Shown here in pieces: positions 1 to 9,086 of a stretch of 64,000 nt of DNA. The stretch covers positions 372,001 to 436,000 of the forward strand of contig NZ_CP089301.1 of the NCBI RefSeq assembly GCF_021227995.1. The letters run 5' to 3'. The first letter of the stretch is position 1, and every line of letters begins with the position of its first letter. Both the position numbers and the translations under genes were made by a program. Under the pieces are notes generated by a model. It searched no databases. It worked only from the letters and a program-made list of their open reading frames with translations, and was not told the origin of the DNA. The DNA is from Novosphingobium kaempferiae. Its GTDB lineage: Bacteria > Pseudomonadota > Alphaproteobacteria > Sphingomonadales > Sphingomonadaceae.

Positions 1-35
1 TGCGGCTGAAGGTGAATTTCGGGGGGTGAGTCTGT

Positions 36-64
36 CGTCGTCCCGGGCCCGCCCCGGGACGACG
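36..64. repeat. Intergenic palindrome, CGTCGTCCCGG family
   Basis: Arms CGTCGTCCCGGG (36-47) and CCCGGGACGACG (53-64) are perfect reverse complements around a 5 nt loop. The same arm sequence recurs near 12.0 kb and 31.2-31.3 kb. It sits 7 bp beyond the stop of the crotonase gene, so it may also act as a transcript-end hairpin. Confidence 0.6.
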
Positions 65-71
65 TATTCCC

Positions 72-854
72 TCAGCGTCCCTTGAACGCAGGCTTGCGCT
101 TCTCGAGGAACGAGTTGACGCCTTCGAGGAAATCCTCGGTCCGCCCCGCCTCGCGCTGGCCGCGACGTTCGGCCTGAAGCGCGGTTTCGAGGCTGGAGTC
201 CAGCGCGTCCCATGCCATGCGCTTGATGAGGCCGAGCGAGCGGGGGCCGCTGGCCAGCCGCTTCGCCAGCTTCATCGCCTCGGCGTCCAGTTCCTCCTCG
301 CGCACGACCCTGGTCGCGAGGCCCCAGTCAAGCGCGGTGGCGGCATCGACCTTCTCGCCCAGCAGCATCATCTGCATCGCGCGCACGCGGCCTACGGCCT
401 GCGCCAGCAGGTACGTCGCGCCGCCATCGGGGACGAGACCGACGTGACAGAAGGCGCAGAAGAAGTACGAACCTTCCGCCATCAGCACCACGTCGCCAGC
501 CGCCGCCAGCCCCGCGCCGAAACCTGCCGCCGGGCCGCGAATGGCGGTCACGACCGGCTGCTCCATCGTCTTGATCTGCATGATGACCGGGTTGAACGCG
601 CGGTCGAGCTGGCCGCCGACGTCGCGCATCGGGTCGGTGAGCATATCCTGCGCGGCAGACAGGTTCGCGCCCGAACAGAACGCCTTGCCCTCACCGGTCA
701 GCAGCACCGCGCGGGCATCGCGCGCGGCAATGTCGAGCGCGTCGACCATCTCCAGCCCCATGGCCTCGGTCACGCCGTTCATGGTCTTGGGATCGTTGAG
801 GGAGATGCGTGCGACGCCGTCCTCCAGCGAATAGAGGATGTGCTCGTAACTCAT
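72..854 (-). CDS. Enoyl-CoA hydratase/isomerase family protein
   Basis: Crotonase-superfamily protein of 260 residues, expected in the cytoplasm, where it would hydrate or isomerise an acyl-CoA double bond. Oxyanion-hole elements FCSGANL (59-65) and GPAAGFGAGLA (107-117) are intact. The second catalytic site reads VPDGG (141-145), with Asp143 where classical hydratases carry Glu; PaaG-type isomerases also use Asp there, so plain hydratase activity is uncertain. The start is supported by AGGGAGA just upstream. It follows the nitronate monooxygenase gene by 21 bp on the same strand, so co-transcription is likely. The substrate is unknown. Confidence 0.88.
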   Translation of the reverse strand: MSYEHILYSLEDGVARISLNDPKTMNGVTEAMGLEMVDALDIAARDARAVLLTGEGKAFCSGANLSAAQDMLTDPMRDVGGQLDRAFNPVIMQIKTMEQPVVTAIRGPAAGFGAGLAAAGDVVLMAEGSYFFCAFCHVGLVPDGGATYLLAQAVGRVRAMQMMLLGEKVDAATALDWGLATRVVREEELDAEAMKLAKRLASGPRSLGLIKRMAWDALDSSLETALQAERRGQREAGRTEDFLEGVNSFLEKRKPAFKGR

Positions 855-875
855 GGAATCTCCCTCTCCGTGCGA

Positions 876-1892
<1,017 letters not shown>

Positions 1893-1976
1893 CTATGTCA
1901 TGGCGCGGACGCCTTCAAGCGCGCGCAGGTGCGGCGGCGGCCAAGGGGCTTGTCCATCGCGGCAGCGAACACATAC

Positions 1977-1986
1977 CAAGCGCTTG
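1977..1986. promoter_or_regulatory. Candidate operator CAAGCGCTTG
   Basis: Perfect 10 bp palindrome in the gap between the divergent nitronate monooxygenase and amidohydrolase genes. It overlaps the proposed -35 box (1984-1989) of the amidohydrolase promoter, where a repressor would block RNA polymerase. The TetR-family gene at 3241-3906 is the obvious local candidate to bind it; that link is inference. Confidence 0.4.
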
Positions 1987-2011
1987 CTACATAATTAAAC
2001 GGGTGTATGAT
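1984..2011 (+). promoter_or_regulatory. Candidate promoter of the amidohydrolase gene
   Basis: TTGCTA (1984-1989), a 16 bp spacer and TATGAT (2006-2011), one mismatch from TATAAT. Transcription would begin near 2018, which leaves a short leader and excludes the in-frame ATG at 2007 as the start codon. Confidence 0.45.
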
Positions 2012-2039
2012 CCTGCCCAAACGAGAAGGGAGAATCGCC

Positions 2040-3215
2040 ATGGCCACCGCCGCACTGGAACGTCCGCAGGATCGTATCGAGGAACTCGGCATCAAGCTCA
2101 TCAGCGCCGACAACCACATCAACGAGCCGCGCAACCTGTTCATCGACCGCTTTCCCGCGCACCTGAAGGACAAGGCCCCCCGCGTGATCGAGGGGCGCGA
2201 CGGCGGCGAAGGCTGGAGCGTCGACGGCACCCCGCCGAAACGCACCTACGGCCTTGAATGCATGGCAGGATTCGACAAGAGCGAATACCGCATGTCGGGC
2301 CTGCGCCATGCGGACCTGCGGCGCGGCAACTACGACGGCGCGGCGCATCTGGCGGACATGGACATCGACGGCGTCTGGGCCTCCGTGACGTATCCGGGCT
2401 TCACGCCCTCGTTCTACACGCACCCCGACAAGGAAGTCGCGGCGGCGGGCTTCGCGGCCTATAACGACTGGATCCTCGACGATTTCCAGTCCGCCGATCC
2501 CCGTCGCCTCTGCGGCCTCGCCATCAACCCCACCGAACTCGGCATCGAGCACGCCGTCGCCGAGATGCGCCGCTGCGCCAAGAAGGGCGCGCGGGCGATG
2601 TACATCCCCGGCAACCCGACCATCCCCTACAACCACCCCACGCACTACCACCCCGTCTGGCAGGCGGCGGACGAACTGGGCCTGACGCTGTGCATGCACC
2701 GCAACCACGGCGGCCCGCCCGACGCCACCGACTGGGACCGGCTGCAGGAGGACAAGGTCTCCATCGGCGGCATCGTCACGCGCTATTTCTCGTGCCTCAA
2801 GCCGTTCTCGTACCTGATCTTCGCGGGGATCTTCGACCTTTATCCCAACCTCAAGATGGTCGGGGCCGAGGTCGACTGCGGCTGGGCCCCGTTCTGGGTG
2901 CAGACCATGGAGCACCACTGGGAAATCCAGAACTCATGGCATCCGGTGAAGCTCAGGCACTCGCCCACCGAGTTCATCGGCCGCAACGTCTTCACCACCA
3001 ACGTGGATGATTACTGCGGCTACCAGATGATCCAGACCGGGCTGTGGCCGTGGATGTCTAGCATGACGATGTTCTCGTCCGACTATCCCCACTCCGCGAC
3101 GATCTGGCCGCATTCGCGCGACGTGGCGCTGAAGATGACGGCGGACCTGACCGAGCAGGACACGCGCAGGACTCTGTCGGAGAATGCGGCGCGGGTGTTC
3201 GGGTTCGACATCTGA
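2040..3215 (+). CDS. Amidohydrolase family protein (amidohydrolase_2 / ACMSD-like)
   Basis: Metal-dependent TIM-barrel hydrolase or decarboxylase of 391 residues. Likely metal ligands lie in SADNHINEP (22-30), the central CMHRNHGG segment, and FSSDYPHS (345-352), whose Asp matches the C-terminal ligand of the superfamily. The start at 2040 is preferred over an ATG 33 nt upstream because GAGAAGGGAGAA (2023-2034) is an excellent ribosome site for 2040 and the proposed transcript begins after 2007. It is divergent from the nitronate monooxygenase/crotonase pair and followed by an opposite-strand TetR gene. The substrate is not evident; an aromatic or cyclic acid pathway is a guess from context. 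Confidence 0.85.
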   Translation: MATAALERPQDRIEELGIKLISADNHINEPRNLFIDRFPAHLKDKAPRVIEGRDGGEGWSVDGTPPKRTYGLECMAGFDKSEYRMSGLRHADLRRGNYDGAAHLADMDIDGVWASVTYPGFTPSFYTHPDKEVAAAGFAAYNDWILDDFQSADPRRLCGLAINPTELGIEHAVAEMRRCAKKGARAMYIPGNPTIPYNHPTHYHPVWQAADELGLTLCMHRNHGGPPDATDWDRLQEDKVSIGGIVTRYFSCLKPFSYLIFAGIFDLYPNLKMVGAEVDCGWAPFWVQTMEHHWEIQNSWHPVKLRHSPTEFIGRNVFTTNVDDYCGYQMIQTGLWPWMSSMTMFSSDYPHSATIWPHSRDVALKMTADLTEQDTRRTLSENAARVFGFDI

Positions 3216-3240
3216 AATTCCTCCCCCGACGGGGGAGGAG

Positions 3241-3906
3241 CTACACCGGCCCGTTGGCCTCGATCCCCTCGATCACGAACGCGGCGATGGCGTCTCTGAT
3301 CTCGCCGTCGCTCGCCATGCCGGGCGGGAACAGCCAGTCGCGGAACATCAGGTTCGCCAGCACCGCCGCGAACGACACGCGCACCATCAGTTCCGGGGCG
3401 ATGCGGGGGCTCTCCCCCACGCGCGCCTGCGACATCGCCTCGCCCTTGCGGAAATAGTCCTGCAACCCGTCGAGCGCGTCGATCCCCTTGGTCGCATCGG
3501 GCGAATAGGCATTGGCGACCACCAGCGAGAGGAACATCTTCGAATGGCTCGCCATGAAGTCGAGCAGTTCGCCGATGTAGGCCCGCGCCACGTCCTTGCC
3601 CTCAAGCGCGCCGCCGCCCGCCGTGCGCGCCTGGAAGTCCGCGAAATGGCGGTTCAGCGGCGTGAAGATCGCCGCGCGGAACAGCGCCTGCTTGCTTTCG
3701 TGGAAGCGGAAGATCTGCGCCTCGGTCACGTCCGCGCGGCGGGCGATGGCGGCGGTCGTCGCGCCTGCATAGCCGCTTGCCTCGAACTCCTCGGCTGCGG
3801 CTTCCAGGATGCGGTCGGCCACTTCCTCGGAGGAACGGCGGCGACGTTTCGGCTTGGGTTCGAGGTTCGCCAATCTTTCCTGCCAGTTGCGCTTGCGTGA
3901 CTGCAT
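3241..3906 (-). CDS. TetR/AcrR family transcriptional regulator
   Basis: DNA-binding repressor of 221 residues. An Arg/Lys-rich N-terminus precedes a typical TetR helix-turn-helix (about residues 27-75, with [18 protein letters not shown] and the recognition region [15 protein letters not shown]), then a helical ligand-binding C-terminal domain. The start at 3906 was chosen because upstream in-frame codons look unlike a TetR N-terminus; no strong Shine-Dalgarno is visible. It converges on the amidohydrolase gene with 25 bp between stops. Probably a local regulator of the 0-3 kb catabolic genes; the ligand is unknown. Confidence 0.85.
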   Translation of the reverse strand: MQSRKRNWQERLANLEPKPKRRRRSSEEVADRILEAAAEEFEASGYAGATTAAIARRADVTEAQIFRFHESKQALFRAAIFTPLNRHFADFQARTAGGGALEGKDVARAYIGELLDFMASHSKMFLSLVVANAYSPDATKGIDALDGLQDYFRKGEAMSQARVGESPRIAPELMVRVSFAAVLANLMFRDWLFPPGMASDGEIRDAIAAFVIEGIEANGPV

Positions 3907-3997
3907 GTGTCGGGCTGGCGGCGCGCCATTGAAACCCTTGTCCCCACCCCTAGATTCCAGCGCAGGAACGCTCAAGGAGTCAATGGAAGTGAACGGA

Positions 3998-4891
3998 ATG
4001 AAGACGGCCATGCTGCTGGCGGCGCTGACGGCGCTGTTCATGGGGCTGGGCTACATGTTCGGCGGAACCGGCGGCGCGATCATTGCGCTGGTCGTGGCGG
4101 CGGGCATGAACCTGTTCACCTTCTGGAACGCGGACAGCATCGTCCTGAAGATGCACAACGCGCGTGAAGTCGGGCCGGAGAGCGAGTTCCACCGCCTCGT
4201 CGCCGAACTGGCGCAGCGCGCGCAGCTGCCGATGCCGCGCGTCTACGTGATCGACACCGAGGCCCCCAATGCCTTCGCCACCGGCCGCGACCCGGACCAC
4301 GCCGCCGTCGCCGCGACCACGGGCCTGCTCAACATGCTCAGCCGCGAGGAAGTGGCGGGCGTGATGGCGCACGAACTCGGCCACGTTAAGAACCGCGACA
4401 CCCTCGTCATGACCATGGTCGCGACGATCGCGGGCGCCATCTCGATGATCGCCAACTTCGGCATGTTCTTCGGCCACATGGGCAATTCCGAGGATCGCCC
4501 CAACCCGATGGCCGCCATCGCCGCCATGGTCATGGCCCCGTTCGCCGCGATGATCGTGCAGATGGCGATCAGCCGCACCCGCGAGTACGGCGCGGACAAG
4601 GCCGGCGCCGAGATCAGCGGCAATCCGCGCGCCCTTGCCTCGGCCCTCGCCAAGATCGCCGGTCCCGCCGCGCACTTGCGCAACCCCACCGTGGAGCGCA
4701 ACCCGGCGGCGGCGCAGCTCTACATCGTGCCGTCCTCGGTCTCGGACCTGTTCTCGACCCACCCGGCGACCGACAAGCGCATCGCCGCGCTGATGGCAAT
4801 GGACGGCGGTTCGCTGGCGCCGCGAACCGCGACGGTATCGGTGCCGCGCAGTGCGGGGCGTTCGGCGCTGGACCCGAACCGGAGGGGCTGA
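3998..4891 (+). CDS. htpX: Membrane zinc metalloprotease HtpX
   Basis: M48-family inner-membrane protease of 297 residues that takes part in membrane-protein quality control. Two N-terminal membrane helices (about 4-20 and 24-42) precede the zinc site HELGH (His125-His129) with a distal Glu in [13 protein letters not shown] further hydrophobic pair lies around 140-190. The start at 3998 follows GGAAG with good spacing; an in-frame ATG at 3983 sits only 3 nt after AGGAG and is less likely. htpX beside rsmB and a DUF1674 gene is a recurrent alphaproteobacterial arrangement. Confidence 0.93.
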   Translation: MKTAMLLAALTALFMGLGYMFGGTGGAIIALVVAAGMNLFTFWNADSIVLKMHNAREVGPESEFHRLVAELAQRAQLPMPRVYVIDTEAPNAFATGRDPDHAAVAATTGLLNMLSREEVAGVMAHELGHVKNRDTLVMTMVATIAGAISMIANFGMFFGHMGNSEDRPNPMAAIAAMVMAPFAAMIVQMAISRTREYGADKAGAEISGNPRALASALAKIAGPAAHLRNPTVERNPAAAQLYIVPSSVSDLFSTHPATDKRIAALMAMDGGSLAPRTATVSVPRSAGRSALDPNRRG

Positions 4892-4897
4892 GCACTT

Positions 4898-4972
4898 CGT
4901 CATTGCGAGCGCAGCGAAGCAATCCAGCGACTTGGGCCTACCGTGGATTGCTTCGCTGCGCTCGCAATGACG
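4898..4972. repeat. Long intergenic palindrome, family 1, copy 1
   Basis: Starts CGTCATTGCGAGCG and ends with its reverse complement; the arms extend through GCAGCGAAGCAATCCA and TGGATTGCTTCGCTGC, with a variable centre. It fills the gap between the convergent htpX and rsmB stops. Four more copies lie at 6459, 11805, 14944 and 43967. Confidence 0.85.
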
Positions 4973-4973
4973 A

Positions 4974-6206
4974 TCAGGTGTTAGCCCACCGCGCGATAAA
5001 GAAGCCGTCGAGGCCGCCCGCTTCGGAGAGCATCCCCGGATCGGTGCGCAGCCAGCCCTCGCCGCTCGCGGCCAGACCCTCGGGCAGTTCCGAGGCCGTC
5101 ACCGGCACCGGCGTCAGTTCAACCTCCGCGGCCTGCTCCTCGCCCTCCTCGGGCTCCATCGAACAGACCGCGTAGACCAGCACGCCCCCGGGCTTGAGCC
5201 ACTGCGCCGCGCGCTCCAGCATCTTCGACTGGATCTCCGTCATCTCCCCGATCTGGCGCGCGCCGATACGGTGGAGCACGTCGGGATGGCGGCGCGAGGT
5301 GCCGGTGGCGGTGCATGGCGCGTCAAGCAGGATCGCGTCGAACTTCTCCTCCGGCTCCCACGCCAGCGCGTCGGCCTGCACGACATCCGCCTCAAGCCCG
5401 GTGCGCTGGAGGTTCTCGCGCAGGCGCTCCAGCCGCCGCTTGGCGTTGTCGAGCGCGGTGACCTGCCAGCCCGCCGCCGCAAGCTGCATCGTCTTGCCGC
5501 CCGGCGCGGCGCACAGGTCCAGCGCACGCCTGCCCTCGCCCGCACCGAGCAGCCGTGCGGGCAGGCTGGCGGCCAGATCCTGCACCCACCACGCACCATC
5601 GCGGAACCCTTCGAGGTGCTCCACCGCAATCCCGCGCGGCAGGCGCACATGGCCGGGCATGAGCGAGACGCCGCCCAGCTTCTCCGCCCACTCCGCCGTC
5701 GCCGCAGCGTCGCGCAGCGCGAGGTCGAGCGGCGGCGGCTCGGACAGACCGGCGGCGATGGCCTCGGCGCGCACGCCCCAGCGCTCCATCACCGCATCGG
5801 GCAGCGTGGGCACTTCGGGCAGCGTCACCTCGCGCTTGGTCAGGGTAGAGAAGACGCCATGCGCCAGACGACGCGGGCCGCCCATCAGCAGCGGCAAACC
5901 GGTGGCGATCACCGCATGGGCGGGCGTCTCCAGCCGCAGCACCTGCGCCAGCATGATCTGCAACACCGCGCGCGCCTTCGCATCGTCGGCCAGCGGCAGA
6001 CGGGTCGCGCTGTCGATCAGGGCATCGAGATCCTGCTTCCAGCGCAGCACCTCCCCGGCGATGGCGCGGGCGAGCGCGCGGTCGGCGTCGCCCTTGACGC
6101 GGGCGAGCGCGGAACCGCCCGCCTGGTCGAGCGTCTCGCCCCTGCGCAGAACGGCATCGATGAGGTTCAGCGCGGCACGGCGCGCGGGAAGGCCGGGAAT
6201 GTCCAT
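4974..6206 (-). CDS. rsmB: 16S rRNA (cytosine-C5)-methyltransferase, RsmB/NOP2 family
   Basis: SAM-dependent methyltransferase of 410 residues, expected to methylate C967 of 16S rRNA. The N-terminal third is a NusB-like helical domain. The catalytic domain shows LDLCAAPGGKTMQLA (SAM binding), LLDAPCTATGTSRRHPD and VYAVCSMEPEEGEEQ, which carry the two conserved cysteines of the C5 mechanism. The stop overlaps the edge of an intergenic palindrome. It is divergent from the DUF1674 gene, with 45-54 bp between starts. RsmF or another family member is a less likely alternative. Confidence 0.9.
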   Translation of the reverse strand: MDIPGLPARRAALNLIDAVLRRGETLDQAGGSALARVKGDADRALARAIAGEVLRWKQDLDALIDSATRLPLADDAKARAVLQIMLAQVLRLETPAHAVIATGLPLLMGGPRRLAHGVFSTLTKREVTLPEVPTLPDAVMERWGVRAEAIAAGLSEPPPLDLALRDAAATAEWAEKLGGVSLMPGHVRLPRGIAVEHLEGFRDGAWWVQDLAASLPARLLGAGEGRRALDLCAAPGGKTMQLAAAGWQVTALDNAKRRLERLRENLQRTGLEADVVQADALAWEPEEKFDAILLDAPCTATGTSRRHPDVLHRIGARQIGEMTEIQSKMLERAAQWLKPGGVLVYAVCSMEPEEGEEQAAEVELTPVPVTASELPEGLAASGEGWLRTDPGMLSEAGGLDGFFIARWANT

Positions 6207-6260
6207 CGCGGCCCCCTATACCGGATTGCCTTTTTCCGCCACCCGCACCACATGGCATTC

Positions 6261-6440
6261 ATGACCCAGCGCGCCACCCAACGTCCGGCGGCCTTCACCA
6301 AGCCCGCCCACTGGACCAACGACCCCGCGCCCCAGCCGGCGCCCAACCCGGTGCAGGCCAAGGACGAGAAAGACCCCGACGGGCTTTCCCCCACCCGCTA
6401 CGGCGACTGGGTGTCGAAGGGCATCGCGATCGATTTCTGA
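6261..6440 (+). CDS. DUF1674 / succinate dehydrogenase assembly factor 4-like small protein
   Basis: A 59-residue protein (62 if the ATG at 6252 is used). Its C-terminus, DGLSPTRYGDWVSKGIAIDF, matches the family pattern P-x-RYGDW-x2-G-x3-DF; the N-terminal half is Pro/Ala-rich and probably disordered. Family members aid flavinylation and assembly of succinate dehydrogenase. The setting between rsmB/htpX and unrelated genes is typical for this family in alphaproteobacteria. A palindromic repeat follows 18 bp after the stop. Function is inferred from the C-terminal motif only. Confidence 0.8.
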   Translation: MTQRATQRPAAFTKPAHWTNDPAPQPAPNPVQAKDEKDPDGLSPTRYGDWVSKGIAIDF

Positions 6441-6458
6441 CGTGGGGGCCATCCCCTT

Positions 6459-6532
6459 CGTCATTGCGAGCGTAGCGAAGCAATCCATAGCGCGGCGCCT
6501 CTCTGGATTGCTTCGCTACGCTCGCAATGACG
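6459..6532. repeat. Long intergenic palindrome, family 1, copy 2
   Basis: Arms begin CGTCATTGCGAGCGTAGCG and end CGCTACGCTCGCAATGACG; the TA/TA pair replaces the CA/TG pair of copies 1 and 3 in both arms. It lies between the convergent DUF1674 and outer-membrane-factor stops. Confidence 0.85.
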
Positions 6533-6541
6533 AACTGGCGG

Positions 6542-7966
6542 TCAGTTTCCGGGCGTATCTTGCTGCCACCCGCCGCCAAGCGCCAGGAACACCGCGATCT
6601 GGTCATCCACCAGCGCCGCCTGCGCGGAGGCATGGCTGACCTGCGCAGACGCCAAACTGCCCTGCGCGCTCAGCAGATCGAGGAAATCGCTGCGGCCGAA
6701 GCGGAACAGCTTGCCCGCCTGCGAGGCCGACAATCCCGCCGCATCCGCCGAACGACCGAGCGCCGCCTCCCGCTCGCGGTCGCGCGCATAAGTCTCCATC
6801 GCCGATTCCGCCTGCCGCAGCGCTTCCAGCACCGTGCCGTCGAAGTTGGCGAGGTCGGCGCGGACCTGCGCATCCGCCGCGTCGATCCGGGCGCGGACGG
6901 CGGGGCGGTTGGGGAAACTCCAGCTGAGCAGCGGGCCGAGGCTGAAGCCGAAGCTCTCGCCACTGCCGAAGTCGTGGATCGGGCCGGACAGGCCCAGCGA
7001 TCCGCCGATGCTGACCGAGGGGTAGAGGTCCGCGGTCGCCACGCCGATGCGCGCGGTGTCAGCGGCGATGGTGCGTTCGGCCTGCCGGATATCGGCGCGG
7101 CGGCGGATCAGCGCGGCGCCATCCTCGACCGGAACACCGCCCGCAAGGCGCGGCAGTGTGGCGCAGTCGGCCACTTCGGCGGGGAACTCGGCAGGCGGTC
7201 GGCCGAGCAGCGTCGCCAGCAGATAGAGCGAATTCTGGCGCGCGGCGGTGAAGGCGGGGAGCGATGCCGCACTCGCCTCCACGGCGGCGGCGGCGCGGCT
7301 GACGTCGAAGGCGGTGCCGCGCCCGCCCTTCTGCAGGCGGCGCGTCGCGTCGAGGGTCTGGCGCTGCAACTGCACCACCCGCTGCGTCACGCCGAGCTGG
7401 TAGTTCGCCGCACAGACCTTGGCGTAGGCGCTGGTGGTGGCCGCCGCGACGCCGACGCGCACGGCGTCGCGCGCTGCCTCGGTAGCCTCGACATCGGCGG
7501 CGCTCGCCTCGATCGCGCGGCGCAGCTTGCCCTTGAGGTCGAGCGGATAGGCCAGCGCAAGGCCAAGGTTGTCCGTCACCACGCCCGGCAGCGGCCGCCC
7601 GGTGGACGACTGGCGTGACAGGTCGACACCGCCCGTCACCGATGTCGAGATCCTGCGCGCGGCAGCGGCTTCGCGCAGCACCGCCTCGGCCCGGTCCAGG
7701 TTGGCTTCGGCAACGCGCAAGTCGGTATTGGCGGTCAGCGCCTGCTCCACCAGCGCATCGAGGCGCGGGTCTTCGTAGAGCCGCCACCAGCGGTCGGGCA
7801 ACGGCTCCTGCGAGAACCCCTCCCCCTTGGCCGATGCGAACGCGCCCTGAGCGGTCGGCGCATTCGAGACGGCGTTCTCCGGCGGATGATAGTCCGGCCC
7901 CGCCGTCGCACAGGCCGACAGGGCGAGCGCAAGCGCGGCCGAGGACAGGAAGCGCGGCAGGGTCAC
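6542..7966 (-). CDS. Efflux outer-membrane lipoprotein, NodT/OprM type
   Basis: TolC-like outer-membrane channel of 474 residues. A signal peptide ends in the lipobox LSAC (about 16-19), followed by the typical GPDYHPP start of NodT proteins and two outer-membrane-efflux repeats rich in Ala/Gln coiled coil. It would join the HlyD adaptor across the periplasm. Its ATG overlaps the adaptor stop by 4 bp (7963-7966), so translational coupling is expected. It is the last gene of the MarR-FUSC-DUF1656-HlyD-OMF operon, which ends at a palindromic repeat. Confidence 0.92.
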   Translation of the reverse strand: MTLPRFLSSAALALALSACATAGPDYHPPENAVSNAPTAQGAFASAKGEGFSQEPLPDRWWRLYEDPRLDALVEQALTANTDLRVAEANLDRAEAVLREAAAARRISTSVTGGVDLSRQSSTGRPLPGVVTDNLGLALAYPLDLKGKLRRAIEASAADVEATEAARDAVRVGVAAATTSAYAKVCAANYQLGVTQRVVQLQRQTLDATRRLQKGGRGTAFDVSRAAAAVEASAASLPAFTAARQNSLYLLATLLGRPPAEFPAEVADCATLPRLAGGVPVEDGAALIRRRADIRQAERTIAADTARIGVATADLYPSVSIGGSLGLSGPIHDFGSGESFGFSLGPLLSWSFPNRPAVRARIDAADAQVRADLANFDGTVLEALRQAESAMETYARDREREAALGRSADAAGLSASQAGKLFRFGRSDFLDLLSAQGSLASAQVSHASAQAALVDDQIAVFLALGGGWQQDTPGN

Positions 7967-8874
7967 TTCTGCGCCCCCGCCTGCTGCGCCTTGGGCCGCT
8001 GCTTCGCATCATGCTGCTCGATCGTCACCGTGGCGGTACGGCCAAGGATCAGGCGCACGTCCTTGGGCACATGCGTCAGCTTCACGCGCACCGGGATGCG
8101 CTGGGCCAGTCGCACCCACGAGAACGTCGCCTCCACATTCGGCAGCAGGTTGCCCGAATCGCTGCGGGTGTCGTCGTTGATGCCCGCCGCGATGCTCTCC
8201 ACGCGGCCCTTGAGCAGCTGGCCCTCACCCATCAACTTGACCGTCACCGCCGCGCCGGGACGGATGAAGGGCAGCTTGGTCTCCTCGAAATAGCCTTCCA
8301 CGCGGATCGAATCGTCGTCGACCAGCGCCATCGCCTGGCTGCCCGCCGCAAGGTAATCGCCGGGGTGCAGGTCGAGGTTGGTCACGGTGCCGTTGACCGA
8401 GGCGTGGACCTGCGTGCGTTCGAGATTCAGCTTCGCCCCGTCGAGCGCGCTCTCCGCCTCGGCCAGCGCGGCGCGGGCGGTGGCGACGCGGGCGACGTTC
8501 TGCTCGTGCGTCTCGGTGGCGACCAGATCGCCCAGCGCCAGATCGCGCGAGGATTCGCGGCTCGCCTGCCCCAGCGTCGCCCTCGCGCTCGCCACTGACG
8601 CCTGCGCCTGCTCCACCGCCAGCGAGTAGCGCGGCTTGTCGATCACGAAGAGGAGGTCGCCCGCCTTCACCGTCTGGTTGTCGCGCACTTCCACCGAAGT
8701 GACGAGGCCGCCGATGTCGGGCGTCACCCGTACCACGTCGGCGCGCACGCGGCCGTCGCGGGTCCACGGGGTCCGCTCGTAGTGCATCCACATCCAGTAG
8801 GCGATGAACGCCGCGATCAGGACGATGACGATGGTGGCGGCGCTGCGGCCGAGGGCGGGAAGCAGGTTCTTCAT
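7963..8874 (-). CDS. HlyD/EmrA-family periplasmic adaptor subunit
   Basis: Membrane fusion protein of 303 residues. One N-terminal transmembrane helix (about 10-30, AATIVIVLIAAFIAYWMW) is followed by a split lipoyl domain (GRVRADVVRVTPDIGG and later GTVTNLDLHPGDYL), a short alpha-hairpin (about 75-140) and a beta-barrel domain. It resembles AaeA-type adaptors that pair with FUSC transporters. The start at 8874 overlaps the DUF1656 stop by 4 bp. Longer upstream reading is rejected because it would run through that gene. Confidence 0.92.
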   Translation of the reverse strand: MKNLLPALGRSAATIVIVLIAAFIAYWMWMHYERTPWTRDGRVRADVVRVTPDIGGLVTSVEVRDNQTVKAGDLLFVIDKPRYSLAVEQAQASVASARATLGQASRESSRDLALGDLVATETHEQNVARVATARAALAEAESALDGAKLNLERTQVHASVNGTVTNLDLHPGDYLAAGSQAMALVDDDSIRVEGYFEETKLPFIRPGAAVTVKLMGEGQLLKGRVESIAAGINDDTRSDSGNLLPNVEATFSWVRLAQRIPVRVKLTHVPKDVRLILGRTATVTIEQHDAKQRPKAQQAGAQK

Positions 8875-9086
8875 GGGTGCAGACCGGAGTAGGTGGCGAG
8901 GAAGGCGAGTGCGCCGAAGACCATGACGTAGAGGCACAGGTCGACGAGCGCGCGATAGGCGACGATGCGGTAGAAGCCCGCGAAGTCCGCCAGCCGCATC
9001 AGCAGCATGGTCAGGACCGAGGCGATCACTCCGATGACGAGGAGCGTGGGCATGAACACGCCCAGGATGGAGACTTCGCCGTTCAT
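8871..9086 (-). CDS. DUF1656 small membrane protein
   Basis: A 71-residue inner-membrane protein with two hydrophobic helices (about 9-30 and 44-66). Proteins of this family (AaeX-like) sit between FUSC transporters and HlyD adaptors; their role in the pump is not established. Both ends overlap neighbours by ATGA (8871-8874 and 9083-9086). Confidence 0.9.
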   Translation of the reverse strand: MNGEVSILGVFMPTLLVIGVIASVLTMLLMRLADFAGFYRIVAYRALVDLCLYVMVFGALAFLATYSGLHP

